Origin: Tropicibacter naphthalenivorans
GTDB lineage: Bacteria; Pseudomonadota; Alphaproteobacteria; Rhodobacterales; Rhodobacteraceae
Direction of reading: 5' to 3'
Assembly: GCF_900176475.1 (NCBI RefSeq)
Contig: NZ_FWXX01000019.1
Span: 1-39,750 of the forward strand
Length of the DNA stretch: 39,750 bases
Part shown: one piece after another, positions 8,198 through 16,055 of the stretch
Layout of the letters: the number at the start of each line of letters is the position of its first letter
Numbering within the stretch: position 1 is the stretch's first letter
The notes under the pieces: model-generated
Databases searched by the model: none
Seen by the model: the letters and a program-made list of their open reading frames with translations, nothing else
What the model was told of the DNA's origin: nothing
Made by a program: the position numbers and the translations under genes

Positions 8198-9220
8198 TCA
8201 GAGGTCGCAGTTGTACTTGGTGTGCACGAGGATCTGCGAAAAGGCCGGGTCTACCGTGACCCCTTGGCGGAATTGCACAAGCCACTGGGCGGCCTGCATG
8301 ACCTCTTGGGTGTAGTCGTGCGAGATCACGTAATCCATCACCCCCGCCTCGAGCAGCGCCCGCGAATGCCCGGTCAGCTCGTGCCCGACAAAGATCGTAC
8401 GGTCCACCAGCCCCGACTCTGTCAGCGCCATGCCCACCCCGCGGTTCGCCCCGGCCGTGTTGTAGACCGCCGCGGGCGCGTTGCCTTCGGCGAAATAGGC
8501 CAGCAACTGCTTGCGCACGGTTTCGGGCTGGTCATCGGCCACGACACGCTCGTCGATCTTGAGGTGCGGGAATTCGGCCCGCAGCACCCGGCGAAACCCC
8601 ATCTCGCGCTCTTGCTGGGCGCGAAAGGCCTCGCTCATGACGATCAGGATCTTTCCGGGGGTCTTGGGCAGGATTTGCCCGATGAGAAAGGCCGCAACGC
8701 TGCCCGCCGCGTGCTGGTCGTTGCCGATATAGGCCGAGCGACGAGAGGACGGCAGATCGGTGGTCAGGCAGACGACACCTGCGCCCTTGCCCACCAGCTT
8801 GCGCATGGCACGGTTTACCGCCGGATGCTCGCGCGCGATCACCAGCACCCCGTCGGCCTCGGCGCAGTCCTGTTCCACCTGGCGGGCGAACTGTGCCGGG
8901 TTCATCCGGCTGGTGGGCACGCAATGCGAGGTGATATGCGCCCCGGCCAGCGTCCGGTTCACGCGGTCCACGGCCTGTTCCATAGCGGCGATGAACGTCT
9001 CGCCGGATTCGCAGAAAAATCGCAGGTCCAGCGTGCGCCCCGTCTCTTTTTCGAGGGACAGTTTTTCGTAGGCGGCCATCACCTTTTGCCGGGTCTTTTC
9101 CTTGACGCCCGGACGGTTGTTCAGCACCCGATCCACAGAGGCAGTGCCCACCCCGGCCAGCTCGGCAATCTTGGCGACGGTGGGGCCTTTCCACCGGGGA
9201 TCGGGGCGCGTGTCGGACAA
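8198..9220 (-). CDS. LacI-family transcriptional regulator (regulator 2)
   Basis: LacI/GalR-type regulator of 340 residues. The helix-turn-helix lies slightly inside the protein (about 13-60: PTVAKIAELAGVGTASVDRVL) and is followed by a sugar-sensing domain of the Peripla_BP type. The ATG at 9220 has a good AGAGGAGAG ribosome site, which abuts a dyad operator candidate at 9236-9255. The gene is divergent from the binding-protein gene at 9601 and convergent with the first transporter operon, so it sits between the two transport systems and is well placed to control both. It is only distantly similar to regulator 1. The effector is unknown. Confidence 0.92.
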   Translation of the reverse strand: MSDTRPDPRWKGPTVAKIAELAGVGTASVDRVLNNRPGVKEKTRQKVMAAYEKLSLEKETGRTLDLRFFCESGETFIAAMEQAVDRVNRTLAGAHITSHCVPTSRMNPAQFARQVEQDCAEADGVLVIAREHPAVNRAMRKLVGKGAGVVCLTTDLPSSRRSAYIGNDQHAAGSVAAFLIGQILPKTPGKILIVMSEAFRAQQEREMGFRRVLRAEFPHLKIDERVVADDQPETVRKQLLAYFAEGNAPAAVYNTAGANRGVGMALTESGLVDRTIFVGHELTGHSRALLEAGVMDYVISHDYTQEVMQAAQWLVQFRQGVTVDPAFSQILVHTKYNCDL

Positions 9221-9235
9221 GGGGGTCTCTCCTCT

Positions 9236-9255
9236 TTGATGGGTTTCGCATCAGA
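9236..9255. promoter_or_regulatory. Candidate LacI-type operator 2
   Basis: TTGATGGGTTTCGCATCAGA has dyad arms TGATG/CATCA about a GGTTTCG core. It matches operator 1 (3873-3892, minus strand) at 16 of 20 positions. It lies directly upstream of the regulator 2 ribosome site, so autorepression is the simplest role. Confidence 0.5.
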
Positions 9256-9600
9256 AAGCGAAGTGAGTCTACTTGCAATTTCTAACTTGTCTATAAACGC
9301 ACAAAACGCCCAGCGCGCAAATTTTCATGTAAATCACATCACAAAATCCCGACGCATCACCTTTCCAGATGTTAACGCAATCTGGATAATATGTCGCAGA
9401 GTTGGAGGACGCGGCCACGCCCTCCGGAGGAGCCGCATTCGCGGGCGGAAGGGCAGGCCGCACAGCCATAACAAAGCTCTGATTGCGCGCAACCGGGGGC
9501 CGTTCATGTCGGCTTTTCCGGGCACGCGTTTGTTTGCCCGGCCGTTGGCCGATCACGTGTCGACCCGTCGCCAAGACGGGTACCAGAGGAGGAATTCGAC
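9256..9600. other. Long intergenic regulatory region before transport system 2
   Basis: No gene is supported here. The first ~130 bp are markedly AT-richer than the surroundings, as a promoter region would be, and contain the inverted repeat and -10-like sequence listed separately. The remaining ~210 bp form a GC-rich leader. That leader has a GGAGG/CCTCC-armed stem near 9405-9424 and a 7-bp hairpin (ACCCGTC 9563-9569, GACGGGT 9575-9581). The hairpin lies directly before the ribosome site AGAGGAGG of the gene at 9601. A long structured leader may add post-transcriptional control. Confidence 0.5.
9362..9390 (+). promoter_or_regulatory. Putative promoter with overlapping inverted repeat
   Basis: A TTTCCA (-35-like) and GATAAT (9385-9390, -10-like) pair are separated by 17 bp. 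An inverted repeat CCAGAT (9365-9370) / ATCTGG (9380-9385) overlaps the spacer, where a repressor would block polymerase. It would drive the operon starting at 9601. This is prediction from consensus only. Confidence 0.35.
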
Positions 9601-10554
9601 ATGACATTTACCAAGACCATCCTTGCAGCCTCTGTCGCTGCCCTGATGTCCACCACGGCCATGGCGCAGGACATCGCCGTGATCGCAGGCTCGATCGAAG
9701 ACGCCTTTATGGACAAGATCAAGAAGGGCGTGGATGACGCCACCCATATGGTCACGGCCAACGGCGGTTCGGTGCAGTACCTGCGCACCCAGAACTATGA
9801 AAACTTTGGCCCGGATCTGGTGACCCTGATCAACCAGGCCGTGGCGCAGGGCGTCGATGGCATCGCGATCCCGGTCTGGGTGCCGGACGCGCAGGTCCCC
9901 GCGCTGCAAGCTGCGGCCGAGCAGGGCATCAAGATCATGCAGTACAACTCTGGCCTGCCGGTCAAGGCTGACATCGGCGCGATCAACTACTTTGGCTCGG
10001 ATGAATACGAAGCGGGCTTTGGCGGCGGCAAGTACATGGCCGAAAACGGGGCCGAGCATATCCTGTGCCACATCCAGGTGCCCGGCGCGATCAACCTGGA
10101 ACAGCGCTGCCAGGGCGTGGTCGATGCGGCAGCCGAAGCGGGCATCAAAGCCACCGTGCTGAACACCCCGGCCAACCTTGACGGCGACGTGACCGGCACC
10201 GCAGAGGCGTTCAAGGCCGAGTTCATCGGCGACAGCTCGATCGACGCGGTGATCTCTTGCGCGGACTTCGGCGCGGCGGCAGGGGCCAACGCGGTCGAGC
10301 AGACCGGCATGGACATCATGATCGGCGCGTTTGACTTCTCGCCCGCTTCGCTGGACCGCATCTCGGCGGGCACCCAGACCATGGCCATCGACCAGCAGCC
10401 TTACCTGCAAGGCTTCCTCGCCACGTCGATGTTGTTCGCGCACCTCAAGTTCGGCACCGAGATTTCGACCGATCCGGTGCTGACCGGCCCGGCGATCATC
10501 GACGCGGCCAACGTGGACGCCGTCAAGGCAGGCGCAGCGCTGGGCGCACGCTAA
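9601..10554 (+). CDS. Sugar ABC transporter substrate-binding protein (system 2, MocB-like)
   Basis: Periplasmic type I binding protein of 317 residues. It has a signal peptide (first ~22 residues, ending STTAMA before QDIAVIAG) and a strong AGAGGAGGAA ribosome site. It is a paralogue of the protein at 5035, with conserved stretches such as TQNYENFGPD and AIDQQPYLQGF. Permease and ATPase genes follow in the same direction, and then the moc-like enzymes. That is why I favour an inositol or methyl-inosamine ligand, as for MocB of rhizopine catabolism. The exact ligand cannot be read from the sequence. Confidence 0.88.
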   Translation: MTFTKTILAASVAALMSTTAMAQDIAVIAGSIEDAFMDKIKKGVDDATHMVTANGGSVQYLRTQNYENFGPDLVTLINQAVAQGVDGIAIPVWVPDAQVPALQAAAEQGIKIMQYNSGLPVKADIGAINYFGSDEYEAGFGGGKYMAENGAEHILCHIQVPGAINLEQRCQGVVDAAAEAGIKATVLNTPANLDGDVTGTAEAFKAEFIGDSSIDAVISCADFGAAAGANAVEQTGMDIMIGAFDFSPASLDRISAGTQTMAIDQQPYLQGFLATSMLFAHLKFGTEISTDPVLTGPAIIDAANVDAVKAGAALGAR

Positions 10555-10563
10555 CCGCGATCT

Positions 10564-10588
10564 GGTTCGGCCCCCGGCGGGTCGAACC
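10564..10588 (+). promoter_or_regulatory. Intercistronic hairpin after the system 2 binding-protein gene
   Basis: GGTTCGGCCC (10564-10573) pairs with GGGTCGAACC (10579-10588), including one G-U pair, around a 5-nt loop. No T-run follows, so an mRNA-stabilising hairpin is likelier than a terminator. It occupies the same place as the hairpin after the first binding-protein gene. Confidence 0.45.
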
Positions 10589-10647
10589 CACCCAAAGGCC
10601 GCGAAGTCGGCTGAGATTTATCCATCTGCACCTCCGAGGGACCCGTA

Positions 10648-11736
10648 ATGACCATGGCAGACACCAAAGAGACCGACAGCCCGGCATCTGGCCCGGCAAG
10701 CAGCTTTTCGCTGCTGGACCTTTTCAGACGCCCCGAAGCGGGGGCCGCTGCCGGTTTCATCCTGATTTTCCTGTTCTTCGGCTATTTCGGGGTCGATAAG
10801 AACTTTCTGACCGCGCTTGGGTCGTCCACCTGGCTGAACTTTGCCTCCAAGGTTGGCATCATCGCGATCCCCATCGCCTTTTTGATGATCGCCGGAGAGC
10901 TGGACATCTCAGTCGGGGCGCTGATCCCGGCGGGCGGCATCGTGTTGGCCATGTCGGTCGAGCACTTTGGCTTTAACATCTGGATGGGCGTGCTGTTCAG
11001 CTTTGTCGTGGCGGCGGCCATTGGCTGGGTCAACGGGATGCTGGTGACGCGCACGCAGGTGCCGTCGCTGATCGTGACGCTGGCGACGCTGTTCGTGGTG
11101 GCCGGTCTGAACGCCTACCTGTCCAAGCAGGTCGCGGGCACCACCCAGCATAGCTTGCCCGACGCGGGCGTGGTGTCAGAGTTCATCCTTGGTGACTACC
11201 ACTCGCTGATCCTCGGCGACGGCGACAGCGCGTTTACCATCTTTCGCAGCCTGCAAAGCTCTTTCTTTATCTGGATCGCCGTGGCCATCGGGTGCTTTTA
11301 CGTGCTGCATGTCTCGCCTTGGGGGAACTGGATTCTCGCCATGGGCGGCGACGAGGACAGCGCCCGCAACGCTGGCATCCCCACCGACAAGCTCAAGATC
11401 GCGCTGTTCATGCTGTCTGCCATGGCCGCTGCGCTGGTGGGCATGACAGAGGCGGTGCTGGCCAACACGGCATCGACCACCACCCAGTTCGGCATGATCT
11501 TTAACACCATCATCTGCGTGGTCGTGGGCGGGGTGCTGCTGACCGGGGGCTTTGGCACCGTGACCGGCGTTGTGTTTGGCACGCTGACCTTTGGCATCGT
11601 GTTCCAGGGCATCAACTTCACCGCCTTCGACAAAGACCTGAACATGCTTTTCATCGGCGCGCTGCTGCTTGTGGCGGTCCTGATGAACGACACCTTCCGT
11701 AACCTCGCGACCAGCGCGTCGACCAAGAAAAAGTGA
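10648..11736 (+). CDS. Sugar ABC transporter permease (system 2)
   Basis: RbsC/AraH-family permease, 362 residues. It has a ~25-residue hydrophilic N-terminus, about eight to ten membrane helices, and the family signatures [13 protein letters not shown] and [15 protein letters not shown]. It is slightly longer than the two system 1 permeases because of an extra loop near 170-195. I used the ATG at 10648, which has a GAGGGA ribosome site; an ATG two codons later is possible. The ATPase gene follows immediately. As the only permease of this operon it could act as a homodimer. Confidence 0.88.
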   Translation: MTMADTKETDSPASGPASSFSLLDLFRRPEAGAAAGFILIFLFFGYFGVDKNFLTALGSSTWLNFASKVGIIAIPIAFLMIAGELDISVGALIPAGGIVLAMSVEHFGFNIWMGVLFSFVVAAAIGWVNGMLVTRTQVPSLIVTLATLFVVAGLNAYLSKQVAGTTQHSLPDAGVVSEFILGDYHSLILGDGDSAFTIFRSLQSSFFIWIAVAIGCFYVLHVSPWGNWILAMGGDEDSARNAGIPTDKLKIALFMLSAMAAALVGMTEAVLANTASTTTQFGMIFNTIICVVVGGVLLTGGFGTVTGVVFGTLTFGIVFQGINFTAFDKDLNMLFIGALLLVAVLMNDTFRNLATSASTKKK

Positions 11737-11747
11737 GGGCACCCGCG

Positions 11748-12575
11748 ATGTCTGACAACAAGACCCCCGTCCTGGAAATGCGCAAAGTCGACAAGAGCTT
11801 TGGCCCCATCGACGTTCTGCACGAAATCAGCCTTAAGGTGAACCAAGGAGAGGTGCTCTGCCTGCTGGGCGACAACGGCGCGGGCAAGTCCACGCTGATC
11901 AAGACCCTGTCCGGCGTGCACCAGCCCACCCGCGGCGAGATGCTGATGGATGGCAATCCCGTCCACTTTGACCGCCCGCGCGACGCGCAGGAAATGGGCA
12001 TTGCCACGGTGCACCAGTTCGGCGGCACCTATCCGCTGATGTCCGTGGGCCGCAACTTCTTTGCGGGGAACGAGCCGACCAAGGGGGTTGGTCCCTTCAA
12101 GGTCTTCGACCGGCAAAAGGCCAACCGGATCGCGGTAGAGCAGGTCCAAAAGATGGGCATCACCCGGATCACCGACGGCGACCGCCTGGTGGGCGGCCTG
12201 TCGGGAGGCGAGCGCCAGTCGCTGGCCATCGCCCGCGCGGTGTATTTCGGCGCGCGCGTTCTGATCCTCGACGAGCCGACCGCCGCGCTGGGCGTCAAGC
12301 AGGCGGCCCACGTGCTGCGCATCGTCAACGAGGCCAAGCGGCGCGGGCTGGCGGTGATCTTCATCACCCATCAGGTGATGCACGCCATGGCCGTGGGCGA
12401 CCACTTTGCCGTGCTGATCCGGGGCGCCATCGCCGCCGATTTCCGCAAGGGGGCCAAGTCCCGCGAAGAGATCGCCGATCTCATGGCGGGGGGCGAATCC
12501 ATGGCCGATCTCGAAGCCAACATCGAAGGCTACATGGAAACCCACGACGGCCACGTCCCCGAGCCTGCCCACTGA
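11748..12575 (+). CDS. Sugar ABC transporter ATP-binding protein (single domain)
   Basis: Cytoplasmic ATPase that powers sugar uptake. The 275 residues contain one nucleotide-binding domain: Walker [10 protein letters not shown] (41-49), Q-loop near Q90, signature LSGGERQ (151-157), Walker B VLILDEP (171-177) and switch histidine H208. Many ribose-type systems use a duplicated ATPase of ~500 residues; this one is single, like the FrcA fructose ATPase. I chose the ATG at 11748 (GAGGG ribosome site) over a GTG at 11733 that overlaps the permease stop. It is the only sugar-type ATPase gene in the window, although three permeases are encoded, so it may serve both transport systems. Confidence 0.9.
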   Translation: MSDNKTPVLEMRKVDKSFGPIDVLHEISLKVNQGEVLCLLGDNGAGKSTLIKTLSGVHQPTRGEMLMDGNPVHFDRPRDAQEMGIATVHQFGGTYPLMSVGRNFFAGNEPTKGVGPFKVFDRQKANRIAVEQVQKMGITRITDGDRLVGGLSGGERQSLAIARAVYFGARVLILDEPTAALGVKQAAHVLRIVNEAKRRGLAVIFITHQVMHAMAVGDHFAVLIRGAIAADFRKGAKSREEIADLMAGGESMADLEANIEGYMETHDGHVPEPAH

Positions 12576-12614
12576 CCAAAGGGGCGCGTCCTGCGGGGCG
12601 AGCCCTTTCTGCCA

Positions 12615-12652
12615 CCGCATGGCGCGGTCCTTCCTCCCTTCGCGCCATGCGG
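12615..12652 (+). promoter_or_regulatory. Long perfect hairpin between transporter and catabolic genes
   Basis: CCGCATGGCGCG (12615-12626) and CGCGCCATGCGG (12641-12652) form a perfect 12-bp stem with a pyrimidine-rich 14-nt loop. A second small stem, GGTCGC/GCGACC (12663-12668 / 12673-12678), follows just before the next gene. There is no T-tract after the first stem. They probably set the relative expression of transporter and enzyme genes. Confidence 0.45.
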
Positions 12653-12695
12653 CCTGACACACGGTCGCGCCCGCGACCCTTTGAGTGAGACAAAC

Positions 12696-13697
12696 ATGAC
12701 AATTCGTATTGCCGTTATCGGCGCCGGGATCATGGGCGCTGACCATGCCCGCATCGTTGCCGAGGATCTGCCCGGCGCAAAGCTGTCGGTGGTGTGTGAC
12801 ATGGACGCCGCCCGCGCGCAGGCCATTGCCGACCAGTATGGCGCAGAGGCGGCCACCGACCCCGAAGGCGTCATCGCCCGCGATGACGTGGATGCGGTGA
12901 TCGTCGCCAGCCCCGACTTTACCCACGCGCCGCTGAGCCTTGCCTGCATCAAGGCCGGGAAAAAGGTGATGTGCGAAAAGCCGCTGTCGCAGTCCTCTGC
13001 CGAGTGTCTCGACGTGATGAAGGCCGAAGAGGCCGCAGGATCGCGTCATGTCATGCTGGGCTTTATGCGCCGCTATGATCCGGCGTACATCCAGATGAAA
13101 CGTGCGCTGAAAGACGGCACCATTGGCCGCGCCCTGATGCTACACAACTGGCACCGCAATGGCGCAACCCCGGCGGGCGACTTCACCGGCGCCATGGCGA
13201 TCACGAACAGCGCCCCGCATGAGTTCGACATCCTGCGCTACATGCTGGACTCTGAGGCCGTCAGCATCACCGCCACCCAGCCCAAGCGCTCTGACGACAA
13301 GGTCGCGCCGGTTGTGATGGTTGTGCAGACCGCCGACAATCAGATCGTCACCATCGAGGTGAACAACAACGCCGCCTACGGCTATGACGTCAAGGCCGAG
13401 CTGGTGGGCGAAACCGGGTCCATCGCGACCAACCACGTCAGCTACACCCGTCTCGACAAGGATGCGACCAAGTCCGTGGGCCACGACCCCGACTGGCGCG
13501 ACCGTTACGCCGAAGCCTACCGCCAGCAGAACCGCGCCTTCCTCGCGTGGGTTCAGGGGGGCGATTACCCGGCGCTCGCGTCCTCTAGCTGGGATGGCTA
13601 CGCCGCCGCCGTGATCGCGGAAACCGGCGTCAAGGCGCTTGAGTCAGGGTCCCGTCAGGACATCACCCTGATCGCCAAGCCGGAGTTCTACAAATGA
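12696..13697 (+). CDS. Gfo/Idh/MocA-family dehydrogenase (MocA/IolG-like)
   Basis: NAD(P)-dependent dehydrogenase, 333 residues, probably oxidising a hydroxyl of an inositol or inosamine ring. The Rossmann motif is GAGIMG (9-14). The catalytic lysine lies in CEKPLS (K95), and H175 and D178 in SAPHEFDIL fit the family's catalytic histidine and aspartate. I chose the ATG at 12696; a TTG at 12681 is also in frame, but the Rossmann fold starts right after the ATG. It overlaps the next gene by 4 bp (ATGA), so the two are translationally coupled. It is the first of three members of this family in the cluster. I do not assign a symbol because the substrate is inferred. Confidence 0.85.
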   Translation: MTIRIAVIGAGIMGADHARIVAEDLPGAKLSVVCDMDAARAQAIADQYGAEAATDPEGVIARDDVDAVIVASPDFTHAPLSLACIKAGKKVMCEKPLSQSSAECLDVMKAEEAAGSRHVMLGFMRRYDPAYIQMKRALKDGTIGRALMLHNWHRNGATPAGDFTGAMAITNSAPHEFDILRYMLDSEAVSITATQPKRSDDKVAPVVMVVQTADNQIVTIEVNNNAAYGYDVKAELVGETGSIATNHVSYTRLDKDATKSVGHDPDWRDRYAEAYRQQNRAFLAWVQGGDYPALASSSWDGYAAAVIAETGVKALESGSRQDITLIAKPEFYK

Positions 13698-14653
13698 AGC
13701 TTGGTTTCGTAACCGACAGCCTCGGCGGCATGGGCTTTGACGAACTGCTGGCGAACGCCCAAGCCATGGGCGTCGAAGGGCTAGAGATCAACACCTGTGG
13801 CTGGTCCACCGCGCCGCACTTCAAGCTGGCCGACATGCTGGGCAAGCCTCTGGCGCAAAAGGACTATTCCGCCAAGCTGGCCGATCATGGCCTTGAGATC
13901 ATCAGCCTAAATGCCAACGGCAACCCGCTGCACCCCACCGACCCCAAGCAGGGCAACGATCTGCGCGACACCATCCGCGTCGCCGGGGAAATGGGCATCA
14001 AAAAGGTCTGCACCATGTCCGGCCTGCCTGCGGGCAGCGCAAATGACGTGATGCCGAACTGGGTTGTCAGCAGCTGGCCGCCGGAAACGCAGGACATTCT
14101 GCGCTACCAGTGGGAAGAAAAGCTCATCCCCTTCTGGACGGAAATCGTCGCGCTGGCCCAGGAAAACGGTGTCGAGCAGATCGCGCTGGAACTGCACGGC
14201 AACCAGTGCGTCTACAACGTGCCCTCGCTGTTCAAGCTGCGTGACGCGGTTGGCCCGGTGATCGGCGCGAACCTCGACCCGTCGCACCTGTTCTGGATGG
14301 GCGCGGACCCGCTGATCGCTGCCGAAGCGCTTGGCGACGCGGTCTACCACGTCCACGCCAAGGACACCTTTTTGAACGCGCCCAAGCAGGCGACCACCTC
14401 CTTGCTGGAAAACGGCTCGCTCATGGATATCCCGGCGCGCTCTTGGTCCTACATCACGCTCGGCTTTGGCCATGGCGAGGAATGGTGGCGGCAGTTCTGC
14501 TATCGCCTGAAAATGGGTGGCTACGACGGCTGGCTGTCGATCGAACACGAGGACGTTTTGCTTAACTCTTTGGAAGGTCTGGAGAAATCCGTGACCCTTT
14601 TGCAGAACGTCATGCCCTCGGCCGCGGCCGATTTCAAACCGCAGGACATCTAA
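13694..14653 (+). CDS. Sugar phosphate isomerase/epimerase family protein (MocC-like)
   Basis: TIM-barrel protein of 319 residues of the AP endonuclease 2 / xylose isomerase-like family, to which MocC of rhizopine catabolism belongs. Likely metal ligands can be seen in order: Glu in LELHGN, Asp/His in NLDPSH, His in HVHAKD and Glu in SIEHED. It starts inside the stop codon of the dehydrogenase gene (ATGA overlap) and is followed after 3 bp by the MocD-like gene. This order, dehydrogenase - isomerase - histidine-box oxygenase - Rieske ferredoxin, is the main reason for the moc comparison. The actual reaction (isomerisation, epimerisation or dehydration) is unknown. Confidence 0.8.
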   Translation: MKLGFVTDSLGGMGFDELLANAQAMGVEGLEINTCGWSTAPHFKLADMLGKPLAQKDYSAKLADHGLEIISLNANGNPLHPTDPKQGNDLRDTIRVAGEMGIKKVCTMSGLPAGSANDVMPNWVVSSWPPETQDILRYQWEEKLIPFWTEIVALAQENGVEQIALELHGNQCVYNVPSLFKLRDAVGPVIGANLDPSHLFWMGADPLIAAEALGDAVYHVHAKDTFLNAPKQATTSLLENGSLMDIPARSWSYITLGFGHGEEWWRQFCYRLKMGGYDGWLSIEHEDVLLNSLEGLEKSVTLLQNVMPSAAADFKPQDI

Positions 14654-14656
14654 GCC

Positions 14657-15718
14657 ATGGCCCGTGACTACTCCATGACGGGACCGGACGCGCGTCGCGC
14701 CGTGGCCAGTGGGTTGGTCACGGAAAAGTGGTACCGCACGCCCATTGACCGCAAGGTCATGAAGGCGTTGATGAAACGCAGCGATCAGCCCGCCACGCGG
14801 GACACCGTCCTTTTGTTCGGGCTGATGGCCCTGTTCGCCGGTGGCGCGATTGCCGTGATGCCCAGTTGGTGGGCGCTGCCGCTGTGGCTGGCCTATGGCG
14901 TGCTGTACGGGTCGGCCATGGACAGCCGCTGGCACGAATGCGGCCACGGCACGGCGTTCAAAACCCGGTGGAAGAACAGCGCGCTCTACCAGATCGCCAG
15001 CTTTTGCATGATCCGCGATCCCTATTGCTGGAAGTACAGCCACGCGCGGCACCATTCGGACACGATCATCGTGGGCCGCGATCCCGAGGTGGCGATCATG
15101 CGCCCCGTCATGGTCCTGAAAATGCTGGCGAACCTTGTCGGGCTTTTGGATTTTGTCGACGGGATCAAGCGGATGGGGATCCACGCTTCTGGCCGTATGC
15201 TGCCGGACGAACAGGACTACGTCGCGCCGGTTTTCCACCCCAAGACTGTCCGCACGTCCCGCATCTGGCTGGGGATTTATGCGGTGACGGTTGCCGCTGC
15301 GCTGGTCTTTCAGTCGTGGGTGCCGCTGCTGCTGATCGGTCTGCCGCGCCTGTTCGGTTGCTGGCACATGGTGCTGACCGGTTGGCTGCAACACGGCGGG
15401 CTGGCGGACAACGTGCTGGACCACCGTCTGAACTGCCGCACGGTCTACATGAACCCGGTCAGCCGCTTCATCTACTGGAACATGAACTACCACGTCGAAC
15501 ATCACATGTTCCCGCTGGTGCCCTTCTCCAAGCTGCCAGAGCTGCACCGCGCCTGCGCGTGGGACTTCCCCGCACCGAACGCTTCGATCCGCGACGGCTA
15601 TGCCGAGATGCTGCCCGCCCTGTGGCGGCAACGCACCGACCCCGACTTTCACCTCCGGCGTCCCCTGCCGGAGACCGCAAACCCCTATCACGACGGACCT
15701 GCCGCGCAGGCCGCCTGA
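14657..15718 (+). CDS. Fatty-acid-desaturase-fold oxygenase, MocD-like
   Basis: Membrane non-haem di-iron oxygenase of 353 residues. Three histidine boxes are intact: HECGH (93-97), HARHH (129-133) and HVEHH (279-283). Hydrophobic segments lie near 51-68, 71-88, 205-228 and 232-245. The family name says desaturase, but MocD, which sits beside MocE in rhizopine catabolism, is described as a hydrocarbon oxygenase and is thought to act in demethylation of 3-O-methyl-scyllo-inosamine. The Rieske ferredoxin gene directly downstream is its likely electron donor. A role as an O-demethylase of a methylated inositol is inferred from this pairing and from the surrounding iol genes. A lipid desaturase is the alternative, but nothing nearby concerns lipids. 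Confidence 0.82.
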   Translation: MARDYSMTGPDARRAVASGLVTEKWYRTPIDRKVMKALMKRSDQPATRDTVLLFGLMALFAGGAIAVMPSWWALPLWLAYGVLYGSAMDSRWHECGHGTAFKTRWKNSALYQIASFCMIRDPYCWKYSHARHHSDTIIVGRDPEVAIMRPVMVLKMLANLVGLLDFVDGIKRMGIHASGRMLPDEQDYVAPVFHPKTVRTSRIWLGIYAVTVAAALVFQSWVPLLLIGLPRLFGCWHMVLTGWLQHGGLADNVLDHRLNCRTVYMNPVSRFIYWNMNYHVEHHMFPLVPFSKLPELHRACAWDFPAPNASIRDGYAEMLPALWRQRTDPDFHLRRPLPETANPYHDGPAAQAA

Positions 15719-15740
15719 ACCCCAACTGAGGAGAGAACCA

Positions 15741-16052
15741 ATGGCAGACTGGGTAGACGCAATCGCCACCACCGACGTCGACGCCGAAGACGTCATCCGT
15801 TTTGACCACGGCTCGCGGACCTTTGTCATCGTGCGCGACCACGAGGACAACTACTATTGCACCGACGGCATGTGCACCCACGAGGATGTGCACCTCGAGG
15901 ACGGCTTGGTGGTCGAGGCGACCATCGAATGCCCCAAGCACTCGTCGATCTTTGACTGCGCCTCGGGCGAGGTCGAGACGCCTCCGGCCTGCGAGAACCT
16001 GTGCACTTACCCGGTCAAGGTCGAAGGCGGCCGCGTCTTCGTGGAGATCTAA
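15741..16052 (+). CDS. mocE: MocE-family Rieske-type [2Fe-2S] ferredoxin
   Basis: Small soluble electron carrier, 103 residues. The Rieske cluster ligands are C45-T-H47 and C64-P-K-H67, in CTHEDVHLEDG and ECPKHSSIF. The ATG at 15741 has a strong GAGGAGAG ribosome site. It lies 22 bp after the MocD-like gene and 3 bp before the next gene, and it almost certainly feeds electrons to the MocD-like oxygenase. The ferredoxin reductase needed to reduce it (MocF in rhizobia) is not encoded in this window. Confidence 0.9.
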   Translation: MADWVDAIATTDVDAEDVIRFDHGSRTFVIVRDHEDNYYCTDGMCTHEDVHLEDGLVVEATIECPKHSSIFDCASGEVETPPACENLCTYPVKVEGGRVFVEI

Positions 16053-16055
16053 GCA

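Noticed and set aside
8144-9604. A 486-codon + strand open frame opposite LacI regulator 2 that runs into the next promoter region
   Set aside because: The minus strand holds a clear LacI protein with a ribosome site; the frame would also read through the regulatory region.
11298-13049. A 583-codon minus-strand open frame over the permease, ATPase and dehydrogenase genes
   Set aside because: Opposes three genes with intact catalytic motifs; a composition artefact of high GC.
13907-15850. A 647-codon minus-strand open frame over the MocC- and MocD-like genes
   Set aside because: Antisense shadow without motifs; the + strand genes overlap and are spaced as an operon.
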